Source: Paulinella micropora
Taxonomy: Eukaryota > Cercozoa > Imbricatea > Euglyphida
Length of the DNA stretch: 64,000 bases
Assembly (NCBI GenBank): GCA_009731375.1
Contig: BJOX01000092.1
Span: 156,463-220,462 of the forward strand
Reading direction: 5' to 3'
A program made the translations under genes and the position numbers. The notes beneath the pieces are model-generated. The model had not been told where the DNA came from, made no database searches, and saw only the letters and a list, made by a program, of their open reading frames with translations. Numbering within the stretch: position 1 is the stretch's first letter; every line of letters begins with the position of its first letter. This document shows positions 29,099 through 45,802 of this stretch, in pieces.

Positions 29099-29130
<32 letters not shown>

Positions 29131-29273
29131 AGGAGAAGNNNNNNNNNNGAGGAGGAGGAGGAGGAGGAGAAGGAGGAGGAGAAGGAGGAGAAGAAGGAGA
29201 GGAGGAGGAGGAGGAGGAGGAGGAAGAGGAGGAGGAAAAAGAAGAAGAAGAAGAAGAAGAAGAAGAAGAAGAA

Positions 29274-29331
<58 letters not shown>

Positions 29332-29403
29332 GAGAGAGAGAGAGCGAGTGAGTGAGTGTGTGAGAAAGAGAGAGAGACAGAGCGAGAGAGAGAGAGAGAG
29401 AAA

Positions 29404-29435
<32 letters not shown>

Positions 29436-29743
29436 NNNNNNNNNNNNNNNNNNNNNNNNNNNNNNNNNNNNNNNNNNNNNNNNNNNNNNNNNNNNNNNNN
29501 NNNNNNNNNNNNNNNNNNNNNNNNNNNNNNNNNNNNNNNNNNNNNNNNNNNNNNNNNNNNNNNNNNNNNNNNNNNNNNNNNNNGAGAGAGAGAGGGAGAG
29601 AGAGAGAGACAATGGACGTTCCTTGAGTCCAATTGTAAAATTGTTCTCTCAATAAAGCGAAGAAGAAGAAGAAGAAGAAGAAGAAGAAGAAGAAGAAGAA
29701 GAAGAAGAAGAAGAAGAAGAAGAAGAAGAAGAAGAAGAAGAAA

Positions 29744-29815
<72 letters not shown>

Positions 29816-29819
29816 GAGC

Positions 29820-29859
<40 letters not shown>

Positions 29860-29909
29860 GCGAGTGAGTGAGTGAGTGAGAGAGAGAGAGAGAGAGTGTG
29901 AGAGAGAGA

Positions 29910-29950
<41 letters not shown>
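28915..29950. repeat. (AGT)n, (GAA)n, (GGA)n, (GA)n, poly-G arrays with two gaps
   Basis: Continuous simple repeats with N runs at 29139-29148 and 29436-29583. A short unique element end (GAGTCCAATTGTAAAATTG ... AATAAAGCG) lies at 29626-29660, directly before (AAG)n. It recurs at 33054-33095. Confidence 0.93.
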
Positions 29951-29953
<3 letters not shown>

Positions 29954-31113
29954 CTCTCAAAAGCTTACGACACAGTAGAGCATTCAAAGCTACAAGACAA
30001 ACTTCGACGAAATTTTAATTTCAACGAAGATACAGTCCAGTTCTTTGCATCCTACTTCTCGAACCGCGTACAAGAAGTCCACACACAGCATGCTAAATCT
30101 CAAAGTGCACCATCACACATGGCATCCCACAAGGCAGCACACTCTCCACCCCCTTCTTCCTACTCTACATAAATAACATAATCAATATTATACAACAAGG
30201 AACAGTATACACATATGCAGACGACACCACACTCATAATAACAGCTAAACATCCTAAAAACCTACAAGAAAAAACACAAACAGAAATAACGAAATCAATA
30301 AACTACTTCCACTCCAACAACCTAGTACCAAACCCAACAAAAACAACATATACAATTTTCCACAAAACAAAACAAAACATCACAATAAACATAAACAACC
30401 ATACACTCGAACCATGCCAACAAGCAAAACTACTAGGCATAACACAACAACATGACCTAAAATACAACCAACATATCAACAACAGAATCCGTAAACTCCA
30501 ACCCACTATCAACTCCTTACTTTATGCCAAAAAGTTTCTAGACATAAAAACAATGAAACAACTATATTATACACACATATACCCACACCTCATACAAAAC
30601 ATCTCCATCTGGGGGACCCATGACAACAAAAAGAAATATATACAACCACTCATAAAAACTCACAAAAAAAATAATCAGAATAATTGCAAAAACACACTAC
30701 CGAGCACACACCAGACCACTCCTGGACCAACTCCAACTACACGATATCACCCACCTCTATACCCTCCGGGTATGCATAGAAAACCACCCCTTCATCTACC
30801 CAAAAAAGAACCTCAACCGACCACTTCACAAAGGAGGGTATACATAGAAAACCACCCCTTTATCTACCCAAAAAAGAACCTCAACCGACCACTTCACAAC
30901 AACACATTCACCCCCATCAGCACTATCCACTCATATAAAACACGGCACTCAACCAAAAGCAACCTCTTTGTCAACCACAAAGACCCATACCTCACCAAGA
31001 TCTTCGCGAACCAATGGAAATCAATCCCAAAAGAAATAACAGATGAAAAATCAATTAATATTTTCAAAAAAACATTAATGACATCTCCACTAAAACACCA
31101 ACAACATCTATAA
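29950..31113 (+). pseudogene. APE-type LINE ORF2 remnant (reverse transcriptase to C-terminus)
   Basis: RT motifs are visible across frames: LSKAYDTVEHSKLQ, GIPQGSTLST (near 30125-30150, frameshifted), TYADDTTLIITAK, and NNLVPNPTKTTYTIFHK. They match the same positions of the intact LINE ORF2 at 35483-38458 (SKAYDTIDHETL, YADDTTLIIAAK, NLVPNPTKTTYTIFHK). The copy is 5'-truncated at a (GA)n tract and has frameshifts near 30110 and 30680. A tandem duplication of about 72 bases lies at 30765-30906. It ends before (AAT)n. Confidence 0.88.
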
Positions 31114-31137
31114 TATGTATACACCAACACACCGCGG

Positions 31138-31139
<2 letters not shown>

Positions 31140-31230
<91 letters not shown>

Positions 31231-31233
31231 TAT
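31140..31233. repeat. (AAT)n
   Basis: Trinucleotide run between the LINE remnant and repeat R1. Confidence 0.95.
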
Positions 31234-31687
31234 TGATCTGTCATGGCTGAGCCGAGGGCCATGCGCCTCCATCCCTCGACCCAACAGGGACTACAGTGAG
31301 TATGTTGGGGAGGGAAGAGTGACTCTAACCATCCTGCATAGAAAGCCCCAAAAGGGAGTCCCTACTACCCGCACAGTGTCGGGTACCTTGCAGGAAATCA
31401 ACTATCTTCCCCGCGTGAGAGCTCCACGAGACTGGGTAGGTCCCGCATGGAGGCACTCACAGGGGTAGCAGACATTTCATGCGGTCTGCCAGCGCATGAG
31501 GACGTTTGGTAAGTGTCTGGGACGCCTCGAAACCCGTCACCACCCATAGATCTCGGAATGTACATACCTCTTTGACCCCACGTGGTGTATGTTTTATAAA
31601 AACAACACAACAACATAGCCTCGGAACCAGTGGGAAGAGGCCCAACCACCTCCTCTTCCCGTGGGGTGCCATACTGTGCACCCCTCC

Positions 31688-31688
<1 letters not shown>
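31234..31688. repeat. dispersed repeat R1, longer copy
   Basis: The first 274 bases match 17351-17636. The copy continues through about 31688 (GTGCCATACTGTGCACCCC), then (AAT)n. No ORF of interest. The AAT tail suggests a retroposed element, but no promoter or protein is recognised. Confidence 0.7.
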
Positions 31689-31749
<61 letters not shown>

Positions 31750-32048
31750 ATATCTGAGGCGTACTGATGCAGCTAATGGCATATCCTCAACGGACATAAG
31801 CCTCCAATACCCTTGTTCGAGGTCCTCCACCCCCCCGTGTCAGTCTCTCGCCTGATGATCGGGGCCACCGATGGAGCTCCTGAGGGCAAGACTGCACTAA
31901 GCCGAGGTTATTCCGCAGTCCCAGCAACCTCTTGCAAGACGTCACCGAATGTGCAAGTGCATACACCAAGCGCGGTTGCTAGAGCTGCCTCGAAACCCCA
32001 CCCATAACAATCTGGTGTCTGCTGGGTCCTGGGCTATCAACCAGCATA
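31689..32048. other. (AAT)n followed by unrecognised unique block
   Basis: 31689-31747 is (AAT)n. 31755-32048 is a unique GC-richer block that ends at the large gap. It has the same repeat-plus-block layout as R1 but a different sequence. Confidence 0.5.
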
Positions 32049-32903
32049 NNNNNNNNNNNNNNNNNNNNNNNNNNNNNNNNNNNNNNNNNNNNNNNNNNNN
32101 NNNNNNNNNNNNNNNNNNNNNNNNNNNNNNNNNNNNNNNNNNNNNNNNNNNNNNNNNNNNNNNNNNNNNNNNNNNNNNNNNNNNNNNNNNNNNNNNNNNN
32201 NNNNNNNNNNNNNNNNNNNNNNNNNNNNNNNNNNNNNNNNNNNNNNNNNNNNNNNNNNNNNNNNNNNNNNNNNNNNNNNNNNNNNNNNNNNNNNNNNNNN
32301 NNNNNNNNNNNNNNNNNNNNNNNNNNNNNNNNNNNNNNNNNNNNNNNNNNNNNNNNNNNNNNNNNNNNNNNNNNNNNNNNNNNNNNNNNNNNNNNNNNNN
32401 NNNNNNNNNNNNNNNNNNNNNNNNNNNNNNNNNNNNNNNNNNNNNNNNNNNNNNNNNNNNNNNNNNNNNNNNNNNNNNNNNNNNNNNNNNNNNNNNNNNN
32501 NNNNNNNNNNNNNNNNNNNNNNNNNNNNNNNNNNNNNNNNNNNNNNNNNNNNNNNNNNNNNNNNNNNNNNNNNNNNNNNNNNNNNNNNNNNNNNNNNNNN
32601 NNNNNNNNNNNNNNNNNNNNNNNNNNNNNNNNNNNNNNNNNNNNNNNNNNNNNNNNNNNNNNNNNNNNNNNNNNNNNNNNNNNNNNNNNNNNNNNNNNNN
32701 NNNNNNNNNNNNNNNNNNNNNNNNNNNNNNNNNNNNNNNNNNNNNNNNNNNNNNNNNNNNNNNNNNNNNNNNNNNNNNNNNNNNNNNNNNNNNNNNNNNN
32801 NNNNNNNNNNNNNNNNNNNNNNNNNNNNNNNNNNNNNNNNNNNNNNNNNNNNNNNNNNNNNNNNNNNNNNNNNNNNNNNNNNNNNNNNNNNNNNNNNNNN
32901 NNN
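32049..32903. other. assembly gap (855 N)
   Basis: Largest gap in the window. Other N runs: 11754-11763, 16633-16642, 17100-17234, 17637-17959, 18114-18123, 19176-19479, 26441-26450, 27098-27107, 29139-29148, 29436-29583, 38898-38907, 39213-39282, 39692-39701, 42913-42922, 62329-62338. Most abut simple repeats. Confidence 0.99.
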
Positions 32904-32941
<38 letters not shown>

Positions 32942-33049
32942 ACACGCATATTATAATATAAGCTACATACCGAAATACCCAAACATAAATATTAATATTA
33001 ATAACACTAACTCAGAGCCACCTAAAATATTATTAATACTACTAAATTT

Positions 33050-33262
33050 CCCTGAGTCCAATTGTAAAATTGTTCTCTCAATAAAAGCGAAGAAGAAGAA
33101 GAAGAAGAAGAAGAAGAAGAAGAAGAAGAAGAAGAAGAAGAAGGAGGAGGAGGAGGAGGAGGAGGAGGAGGAAGGAGGAGGAGGAGGAGGAGGAGGAGAA
33201 GAAGAAGAAGAAGAAGAAGAAGAAGAAGAAGAAGAAGAAGAAGAAGAAGAAGAAGAAGAAGA
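33050..33262. repeat. shared element end plus (AAG)n / (AGG)n
   Basis: GAGTCCAATTGTAAAATTG and an AATAAAAGCG block (33054-33095) match 29626-29660, and both run into (AAG)n. This looks like the 3' end of a retroposed family with an AATAAA signal and an AAG tail. Confidence 0.75.
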
Positions 33263-33540
33263 ACACAAATGTACATCCTGGTAGCGCTGACACGAAACTT
33301 CCACCACACAATAGTGGATGAAGTACTAAAGTACTTTCTGACACACGTTTGGACCCCGCATTGGCCTCAAAATCCGATGGGACCAAGAAACACAATGTGA
33401 ACACGAAAATATAAATACGAATTATCACAGTAGCATCATTTTCTCTTTGTCTTCTGGTGAGTACTCTGGTGTCAACTCTGGACTGTTAGAAGGGTTTCTT
33501 CGAAGCATAGTAGTAGCAGTAGTAGTAGTAGCAGTAGTAG

Positions 33541-33622
33541 TAGCAATAGCTCTTGAGCTAACGATTTGTATGGATGACCAGAGGTTAAATGACTTAACTT
33601 CATCAAATCGAAGGCCTAGGCC

Positions 33623-33671
<49 letters not shown>

Positions 33672-33790
33672 TGATCACATCCTAAGCCGGAGTGTGGTTG
33701 GCCAAACCCTCTTAGGGAGTCACCTCGTGTCTTCCAGCTTTTGTGAGCGCCACCGTTTTATATACAACTGACTAGGACTTTAATACATAT
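33541..33790 (+). mobile_element. miniature coding-less LINE derivative
   Basis: It contains the LINE 5' monomer (CAATAGCTCTTGAGCTAACG ... GAAGGCCTAGGCCTAG), a (GTA)n run, and then, joined directly, the LINE 3' UTR (TTGATCACATCCTAAGCCGG ... CCACCGTT) that follows ORF2 at 38533-38625. Everything between is missing. A (TA)n-rich tail follows, as in the full element. Confidence 0.82.
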
Positions 33791-34080
33791 ATATATATAT
33801 ATACATATACAATATATTTATACATACATATATACATATATACATATATACATATATAATTTTTTTTTATTATTATTATTAACCCCATATATATATAATA
33901 TTACCTTTGTTATTTCATTTTTACTTTTATTTTTCTCCTTTATTTTTTATTTTACTCTATCTTATTTTATTTTAATACTCTATCTTATTTTATTTTAATA
34001 CTCAATCTATTTTTATTTTATTTTATTTTAATATTTTAATATTTTTAATAATTTAATTTTCATTACTATTAATAATTTGA
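33780..34080. repeat. A/T-rich tail region
   Basis: (TA)n, (TAT)n and TTTTATTTTAA repeats; no gene. Similar DNA follows the full LINE at 38660-39110. Confidence 0.85.
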
Positions 34081-34183
34081 GAAGTAGGTCACCATCTAGT
34101 TAAATCAATAGCTCTTGAGCTAACGATTTGTAGATGACCAGAAGTTAAGTTAAATTAACTTCATTAAATCGAAGGCCTAGGCC

Positions 34184-34216
<33 letters not shown>

Positions 34217-34217
34217 C

Positions 34218-34304
<87 letters not shown>

Positions 34305-34330
34305 TCACGGGAAATTATTCAAGAAGCATC
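34080..34330 (+). promoter_or_regulatory. LINE 5' UTR: monomer plus (GTA)n
   Basis: The 34080-34185 monomer (GTAGGTCACCATCTAGTTAA, CTCTTGAGCTAACGATTTG, CGAAGGCCTAGGCCTAG) is followed by about 120 bases of (GTA)n and then the ORF1 start at 34331. The monomer recurs at 33541, 39110, 39800 and twice inverted at 63676-64000. It carries palindromes AGCTCTTGAGCT and AGGCCTAGGCCT. It probably holds the internal promoter. Confidence 0.7.
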
Positions 34331-35479
34331 ATGTCCTCCCAGAAGAGAGCAAAACCATCAACACCATCAAGAGCAAACACCTCAGACAATCCCAACAACA
34401 ACAACATACCAGCGAAACATGCTCGAATTGAATCCACCGAAAAAAATTTCGGAAAACTCAGCAAAACAACCGAGGAAACTGAAAAACAAGACGGCAACGG
34501 AAACGCGCCAAAAACGATGGAAGAAAAAATGGATGAAATGCTGAAAAAAATGCATGACATGACCATGAAGCTGCTGCAATGTGAGGCAAAAGTTGAAAGC
34601 CTAACGAGAGAACTCAAAGAGGAACGAGATCGAAACAGGTTTTCCTCCAACAACAGCACCACCTCACGCATGAGCAGACCCCAGTCCATGCAATCTTCCA
34701 GTGCATCCTCATCACACAGCAACAACAACAACACACTTCAAGGCAGCTGGAAACAACCCTTTAATCTCGCAAACAGCAATTTGCATGAAAGTTTCCCGTT
34801 ACATAAAAGGGAAGAACCACCGGTAGTACTCCCAAACAACGAATCTTTGGACACCGCGATAATCACCGGAATTCCATATGATTCCAAAGAAACTCAAAAA
34901 CAAACTCAGAAAATAGTAACAGCTTTAATGAAAGCGAAAGGTATGGACTGTAAGGATGGTGACATATTACTTTGCAAAAGAATGATCTCGGACCATGCAG
35001 CAAAGATGTACAACCCGGAAACAGCAAAAACCACGCCTGCGATAAAAGTCCGGTTTGCAAGTAATCAGCTGAAGAAAAATTTCGTCCGGTACGATAAATC
35101 TTCGCATCCCCAGCACAAGCAAATCTCGCAAATCACGCCACGCTTGCAGAATTACACGGGTAAAGATTACCACATCATGTGTAAAGAGAGCTTGTCACCT
35201 GAAACACGCAAACTCCTTGACCACACAAAGCAACTCATGAAGGACTACCCAAATTTCGTGGCAGCAGTGTGGACCACAGATGGTGAGATATATCTACGCC
35301 CACGAGAGAGTGAGAACAGATTTAAGATCCAACGCTTGACTCATATTCGATACTTGAAGAACCACTTCAAGAACTGTGAGTCAGACCACTCATCTGCCTC
35401 CCCAAGGACCAACAGGTCAGGAAATACAACCATGTCTAGTTCCAGTTCGACGTTCCCTGCCAGTGAGGCACCGCAGTAA
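34331..35479 (+). CDS. LINE ORF1 protein (RNA-binding chaperone type)
   Basis: 382 residues, uninterrupted. A Ser/Asn-rich N-terminus is followed by a likely coiled coil near residues 55-100 (KMDEMLKKMHDMTMKLL and KVESLTRELKEER). A central part, residues 170-255, has an RRM-like look (TAIITGIPYDSKETQ ... PAIKVRFASNQLKKNF). The C-terminal region has SLSPETRKLLDHTKQL and FVAAVWTTDGEIYLRPRES. That pattern resembles the C-terminal domain shared by insect LINE ORF1 proteins and baculovirus FP-type proteins. Proteins of this class coat the element RNA in the cytoplasm. It ends in TAA, and the ORF2 ATG follows three bases later (TAAGCCATG), which suggests termination-reinitiation. Confidence 0.85.
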   Translation: MSSQKRAKPSTPSRANTSDNPNNNNIPAKHARIESTEKNFGKLSKTTEETEKQDGNGNAPKTMEEKMDEMLKKMHDMTMKLLQCEAKVESLTRELKEERDRNRFSSNNSTTSRMSRPQSMQSSSASSSHSNNNNTLQGSWKQPFNLANSNLHESFPLHKREEPPVVLPNNESLDTAIITGIPYDSKETQKQTQKIVTALMKAKGMDCKDGDILLCKRMISDHAAKMYNPETAKTTPAIKVRFASNQLKKNFVRYDKSSHPQHKQISQITPRLQNYTGKDYHIMCKESLSPETRKLLDHTKQLMKDYPNFVAAVWTTDGEIYLRPRESENRFKIQRLTHIRYLKNHFKNCESDHSSASPRTNRSGNTTMSSSSSTFPASEAPQ

Positions 35480-35482
35480 GCC

Positions 35483-38458
35483 ATGAGCTCCTTATTACAG
35501 CCCAACCCCCTACCCCTGGAACACCTACCAGAACAGACTCAACCCAATTGCAACAATGCACCACACCCACCAGCACAAATCATACACCCACACCTCACAT
35601 CTCTTCCCCCCAAGGTAAACAAACACTTCTCTATATATCATACGAATATCCGTGGTATAACAGGAAGCCACCAAACCCTACTTAACCATCTATCCAACCC
35701 TGACTGCACTCACTTCATCCCAGACATTATATCACTTACGGAATCAAAAATAACACCAGGTACACCACACACTCACTTCCCAATCCCAACATACACATCC
35801 TATCATACCACAGATGTGTCGGTCTACTATAAAAACGATATGCACATCACAATCTCTGAATCTAAAATCTCAAAAGCCTCTGGCGTAATCATGCAGATAC
35901 ACAGCACAGAACATAAAAATAATCCAATCCACACCATATTCCATATCTACAAAAGACCACTCTCACAATCCTACGACTGCGCTTTCTTCCAAGAGCTCCA
36001 AAACTACATGCAAGGTATCCTCTCTGCCTCCCCACACACGAGCATCACGATTGTTGGTGACCTTAACCTTGATCTCTTGCGCCCTACAAAACAGGTATGT
36101 GACTTCCTTGCAATCAACAACCTCTTCACCACAATCAAAAATCCCACCCGCAAAGCAAAGAGCCATACATTGCTTGATGTTATATTAACGACACTCACCT
36201 GCGATATCACATCTGATGTCTTACCTACATGCATCTCTGATCACCATCCCATCTATGCTATCTTTCACACCCCAATCACACATAAGAAAAATAATAATAA
36301 AATCCTAAGAAATAAGAGATATGAAGACAAGAAGGAAATAATAACAGAAGAAATAATTTATGAACTTAAGCAAGTTCTTGACCCAGAACTAAATAACGAT
36401 ACTCCTAATAATTATATAAATAAAATACATACAGCTATTAAGGCAGTGGTAGAAAAATATGAAAAGCGTGTAAAGAAACGAAAATGGAAACCATGGTGCA
36501 ATAATGAAATTAGAGCCATGATTAAGAAACAAAGAGAACTGTATGAAATAAAAATAGCATGCCCAGTTAAAAGTAATAGAACTAAGTATAATAAGCATAG
36601 AAATAAAACTAATAGAGAGATTAAGAAAGCTAAGAAAGCATACATGACTACCTTAATGGAAAAACTAAGTCACGATCCAAAAAAACGTATGAATGCGTTG
36701 AGAAAGCTGATCCCACAGACACAAGGTCTGAAGACCTCGCCCACCCAACTCCGCGTAGATGATAAGGTAATCACCGACCCCAAAGGTATTGCCAATGCAC
36801 TCAACAGACACTACACGACGGTCGGCTCCAAGGTCAGTGCCCAAATCCCCCAAGAACATAAAGTCAGAGAAGAGGAAATAGACCTAACACAGAGAAAACT
36901 GCCTCCCTTTACACTCAAACGCATTTTGCAGGATGATGTAGTTGATACACTGAAAGCAATTAACAGAAACAAAGCAGAAGATATAAACAAAATAAAACCA
37001 GCCATCATGCAAGACCTTACAAAGTACATTGCCCCGATATTAACAACGCTCTTTAATAAAGCTATAGAACATAACCAATACCCTGATGCACTAAAAATAA
37101 CTAAAGTTATTGAAATATATAAAGCTAAAGATAGAACGCTGCCTGAGAATTACAGACCTATCTCGCTACTGCCGATTATTGCTAAGGTCTTTGACACTAT
37201 ACTCAACAAGCAACTGATGGCCCACCTTACCAGGTACGACATCCTCTCCCGAACTCAATACGCCTTCCGACCACACTCGAACACAACAATCACTACACAA
37301 ACCATCTTAAATCACATCCAAAACCTCAAAGGCCCAGGAAGGTATGTACTTGCTCTATTTATTGACCTATCGAAAGCCTATGACACTATAGATCATGAAA
37401 CACTGATCCATAAACTACGAAATAATATAAATTTTAGCGATAACACCACTACCTTTTTTAAATCATACCTCACAAAACGATACCAAACAGTATTTACCCA
37501 ATATGCTCGTTCTTATCCACGCAAGATCACACATGGGATCCCGCAAGGTAGCACACTCTCAACAACGCTCTTCATTCTATACATCAATGATATTATACTT
37601 TCACTAACACACGGGACAGTCTTTGCATACGCAGATGACACCACACTTATCATTGCTGCTAAGAATAAAGAACAACTCCAAGAGCAAGCACAAACTGATA
37701 CAACGAACCTTGTCCACTATTTCTACAGACATAACCTAGTACCCAACCCCACCAAAACCACCTACACTATCTTCCACAAGCACGAACAGAAGGTGCAGCT
37801 CGACTTGACTATCGACGGCAAGAGGCTCCAACAAGAACGAAAGGTAAAAGTATTAGGTACAATCATCCAAAGCAACCTGTCCTTCCGTGAACATATACAA
37901 TCTATTATATTCCGCCTTCAACCATTCGTCCAAATGTTTCGTTATGTGAACAGCCTACTTCCCACTCACATCCTCCTCCAACTTTACTATGCACATGTAT
38001 ACCCCCTACTTATGTATGGTATCTCTATATGGGGATCTGATGACTACAACACCATTATACATCCACTCATTATCATCCAAAAACGTATAGTCCGTCTGAT
38101 ATGTCTCAAATCATGGAGAACACCTACCAAGCCTCTTTTTGCCAAACTACGCTTACTCAACATACTTAACATGTATAAGTACAGCGTATGCATGGATGCA
38201 CACTCCCTTATTTACCCAGCCTTCAAGGCTTTCCTTCCCCTTCACTACAACAATATCCGACCAATCACAGCTGTTCATAACTACAACACTAGGCGGTCAT
38301 CAAAGAAACACATGTACAACGACTCAACGACGGGTCAATACAGCAGAGCAGCACAAGCACAATGGGATAAGCTGCCAGAGCACCTAAGAGATATCTCATA
38401 CAAAGCAGAATTCAAAAAGGAACTCAAAGCATATCTCTTAAGGATGCAAGAATCCTGA
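35483..38458 (+). CDS. LINE ORF2: APE endonuclease and reverse transcriptase, intact
   Basis: 991 residues with no stop or frameshift. Endonuclease part: YHTNIRGI (Asn), ISLTESKI (Glu), GDLNLDLL near residue 191 (Asp/Asn), CISDHHPIYA near 251 (Asp-His). These are the catalytic positions of apurinic-type endonucleases. RT part: NYRPISLLPIIAKVFD, TQYAFRPHSN, FIDLSKAYDTIDH near 625, HGIPQGSTLST, FAYADDTTLI near 715 (catalytic Asp pair), NLVPNPTKTTYTIF, and VKVLGTIIQSNLSF. The protein nicks target DNA and primes reverse transcription of its own RNA. Both ORFs are intact, so this copy may be active or recently inserted. The jockey superfamily is my best placement; the exact clade is not determined. 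A decayed relative is at 29950-31113. Confidence 0.93.
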   Translation: MSSLLQPNPLPLEHLPEQTQPNCNNAPHPPAQIIHPHLTSLPPKVNKHFSIYHTNIRGITGSHQTLLNHLSNPDCTHFIPDIISLTESKITPGTPHTHFPIPTYTSYHTTDVSVYYKNDMHITISESKISKASGVIMQIHSTEHKNNPIHTIFHIYKRPLSQSYDCAFFQELQNYMQGILSASPHTSITIVGDLNLDLLRPTKQVCDFLAINNLFTTIKNPTRKAKSHTLLDVILTTLTCDITSDVLPTCISDHHPIYAIFHTPITHKKNNNKILRNKRYEDKKEIITEEIIYELKQVLDPELNNDTPNNYINKIHTAIKAVVEKYEKRVKKRKWKPWCNNEIRAMIKKQRELYEIKIACPVKSNRTKYNKHRNKTNREIKKAKKAYMTTLMEKLSHDPKKRMNALRKLIPQTQGLKTSPTQLRVDDKVITDPKGIANALNRHYTTVGSKVSAQIPQEHKVREEEIDLTQRKLPPFTLKRILQDDVVDTLKAINRNKAEDINKIKPAIMQDLTKYIAPILTTLFNKAIEHNQYPDALKITKVIEIYKAKDRTLPENYRPISLLPIIAKVFDTILNKQLMAHLTRYDILSRTQYAFRPHSNTTITTQTILNHIQNLKGPGRYVLALFIDLSKAYDTIDHETLIHKLRNNINFSDNTTTFFKSYLTKRYQTVFTQYARSYPRKITHGIPQGSTLSTTLFILYINDIILSLTHGTVFAYADDTTLIIAAKNKEQLQEQAQTDTTNLVHYFYRHNLVPNPTKTTYTIFHKHEQKVQLDLTIDGKRLQQERKVKVLGTIIQSNLSFREHIQSIIFRLQPFVQMFRYVNSLLPTHILLQLYYAHVYPLLMYGISIWGSDDYNTIIHPLIIIQKRIVRLICLKSWRTPTKPLFAKLRLLNILNMYKYSVCMDAHSLIYPAFKAFLPLHYNNIRPITAVHNYNTRRSSKKHMYNDSTTGQYSRAAQAQWDKLPEHLRDISYKAEFKKELKAYLLRMQES

Positions 38459-38640
38459 CACTGCCTACGGGCCTAAAGAGGGCGTTGGACACCTCATCAT
38501 CAGATGATACCTGAGTGTGGGACAAGTTCAGCGTTGATCACATCCTAAGCCGGAGTGTGGTTGGCCAAACCCCCTTGGGGAGTCACCTCGTGTCTACCAG
38601 CTTTTGCGAGTGCCACCGTTATATATAGTACTGAGTGAGA
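38459..38640 (+). other. LINE 3' UTR
   Basis: It runs from the ORF2 stop to (TA)n. The part 38533-38625 is repeated at 33672-33765, in the miniature copy. There is no poly-A tail; the element seems to end in a TA-rich repeat. Confidence 0.7.
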
Positions 38641-38656
38641 ATATAACACTTTCAAC

Positions 38657-38700
<44 letters not shown>

Positions 38701-38979
38701 GTATATATATATATAGTACTGAGTGAGAATATAACTCTTTCAACATATATATACATATATATATTATATTATATTATATTATATTATTATATATATTTCC
38801 GTTTTTTTTTTCTTTCTTTTTTCTCGTTCCTCACTGAACTAGAACTTTACTTAGACTTCATAAAAGATTAATCTAATATATATATATATTAGATTAANNN
38901 NNNNNNNACATATATATGTATAATACATATTTTTATATTTGTTAATTCCATATATATTTATTATTATTGTTATTACTAT

Positions 38980-39028
<49 letters not shown>

Positions 39029-39109
39029 TTATTTTAATATTTTTAATCTAAGTCATTTTATTTTAATACTTTAATATTTTAATAATTTCTCATTACCTTT
39101 AATAACTTG
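38640..39109. repeat. A/T-rich repeats with a 10-base gap
   Basis: (TA)n, a duplicated TAGTACTGAGTGAGAATATAA block, (ATT)n and TTTTATTTTAATA repeats. Confidence 0.85.
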
Positions 39110-39212
39110 AGACGTAGGTCACCATCTAGTTAAATCAATAGCTCTTGAGCTAACGATTTGTATGGATCGACCAGAGGTTAAATTGTTAACTTCATTAAAC
39201 CGAAGGCCTAGG
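39110..39212 (+). repeat. LINE 5' monomer, copy cut by gap
   Basis: Same monomer as 34080-34185, ending at GGCCTAGG before the gap at 39213. A second LINE copy may have begun here. Confidence 0.85.
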
Positions 39213-39282
39213 NNNNNNNNNNNNNNNNNNNNNNNNNNNNNNNNNNNNNNNNNNNNNNNNNNNNNNNNNNNNNNNNNNNNNN

Positions 39283-39691
<409 letters not shown>

Positions 39692-39701
39692 NNNNNNNNN
39701 N

Positions 39702-39970
39702 TATTATTATTATTATTATTTTATTTTATTTTAATATTTTTAATCTAAGTCATTTTATTTTAATACTTTAATATTTTGATAATTTCTCATTACCTTTAAT
39801 AACTTGAGACGTAGGTCACCATCTAGTTAAATCAATAGCTCTTGAGCTAACGATTTGTATGGATAGACCAGAGGTTAAATTGTTAACTTCATTAAACCGA
39901 AGGCCTAGGCCTAGTAATAAGTAGTAGTAGTATTAGTAGTAGTAGTAGTGGTATTAGTAGTAGTAAGATA
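39702..39970 (+). repeat. LINE 5' monomer copy with (GTA)n
   Basis: Repeats 39000-39212 almost exactly and continues into a degenerate (GTA)n. No ORF1 follows, so the element is truncated. Confidence 0.85.
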
Positions 39971-40440
39971 GGATGGCAGCCGAGGACTATGATCCTACAG
40001 ACACACCAGAAGCAAGGCCCCTGGTTAGTCTTTGAACGTGTCTATAAAATCTCCTAAAAAAGCCTCATAGAGAAAATGACATTAGTAGTAGTATTTAATA
40101 GGAAAGCAGTTCCCTGTACGGAAACGACATACATTAGATCCACCAGTGATTCCGGCCACCCAACAAATTTGTCGCAACAAGCCGTCATTTGTTGAAAACC
40201 CTCCGGCCACCCGAGAGAAACGGGGAATTTTCGCTGGGTTTTTTTTTTTTTTTTTTTTTTTTCCTGACCTTAACACGGGATTTCTCCGGTGCTTTTTCCG
40301 CCACCCAATTCGTTTTCCATCGTTCCTCGATCACAACTGCTGTGAGCTAAGGGCGCCCTACCGGTATTCCATGGGAAATCAAATCGTAAGGTCTGCAAAG
40401 CGCTGCTTTGTTTGACAATAAATGTGAAATTCCTGAACTT
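39971..40440. other. no gene recognised; kinase C upstream region
   Basis: Mostly unique sequence with a poly-T run at 40241-40262. The promoter and the missing first exon of kinase C may be here. No start codon exon could be placed. Confidence 0.5.
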
Positions 40441-40487
40441 TAGGAAAGAGGAAATCTGACAATAAATTTGAAATTCCTGACCTTTAG
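40420..40487. repeat. tandem copy of the kinase C first-exon acceptor
   Basis: ACAATAAATGTGAAATTCCT ... TTTAGGAAAGAGGAAATC occurs at about 40415-40456 and again at about 40459-40500. The second copy carries the used acceptor (AG at 40486-40487). The first copy would run into a TGA (AAATCTGACAA) in one frame. Confidence 0.88.

Positions 40488-45802
<5,315 letters not shown>

Noticed and set aside
31942-32982. Frames of 335-346 codons spanning the gap
   Set aside because: Almost all residues are unknown because of N; no coding evidence.
34315-34734. Minus-strand frame of 139 codons opposite LINE ORF1
   Set aside because: Shadow of ORF1; no motif and the plus-strand frame is intact.
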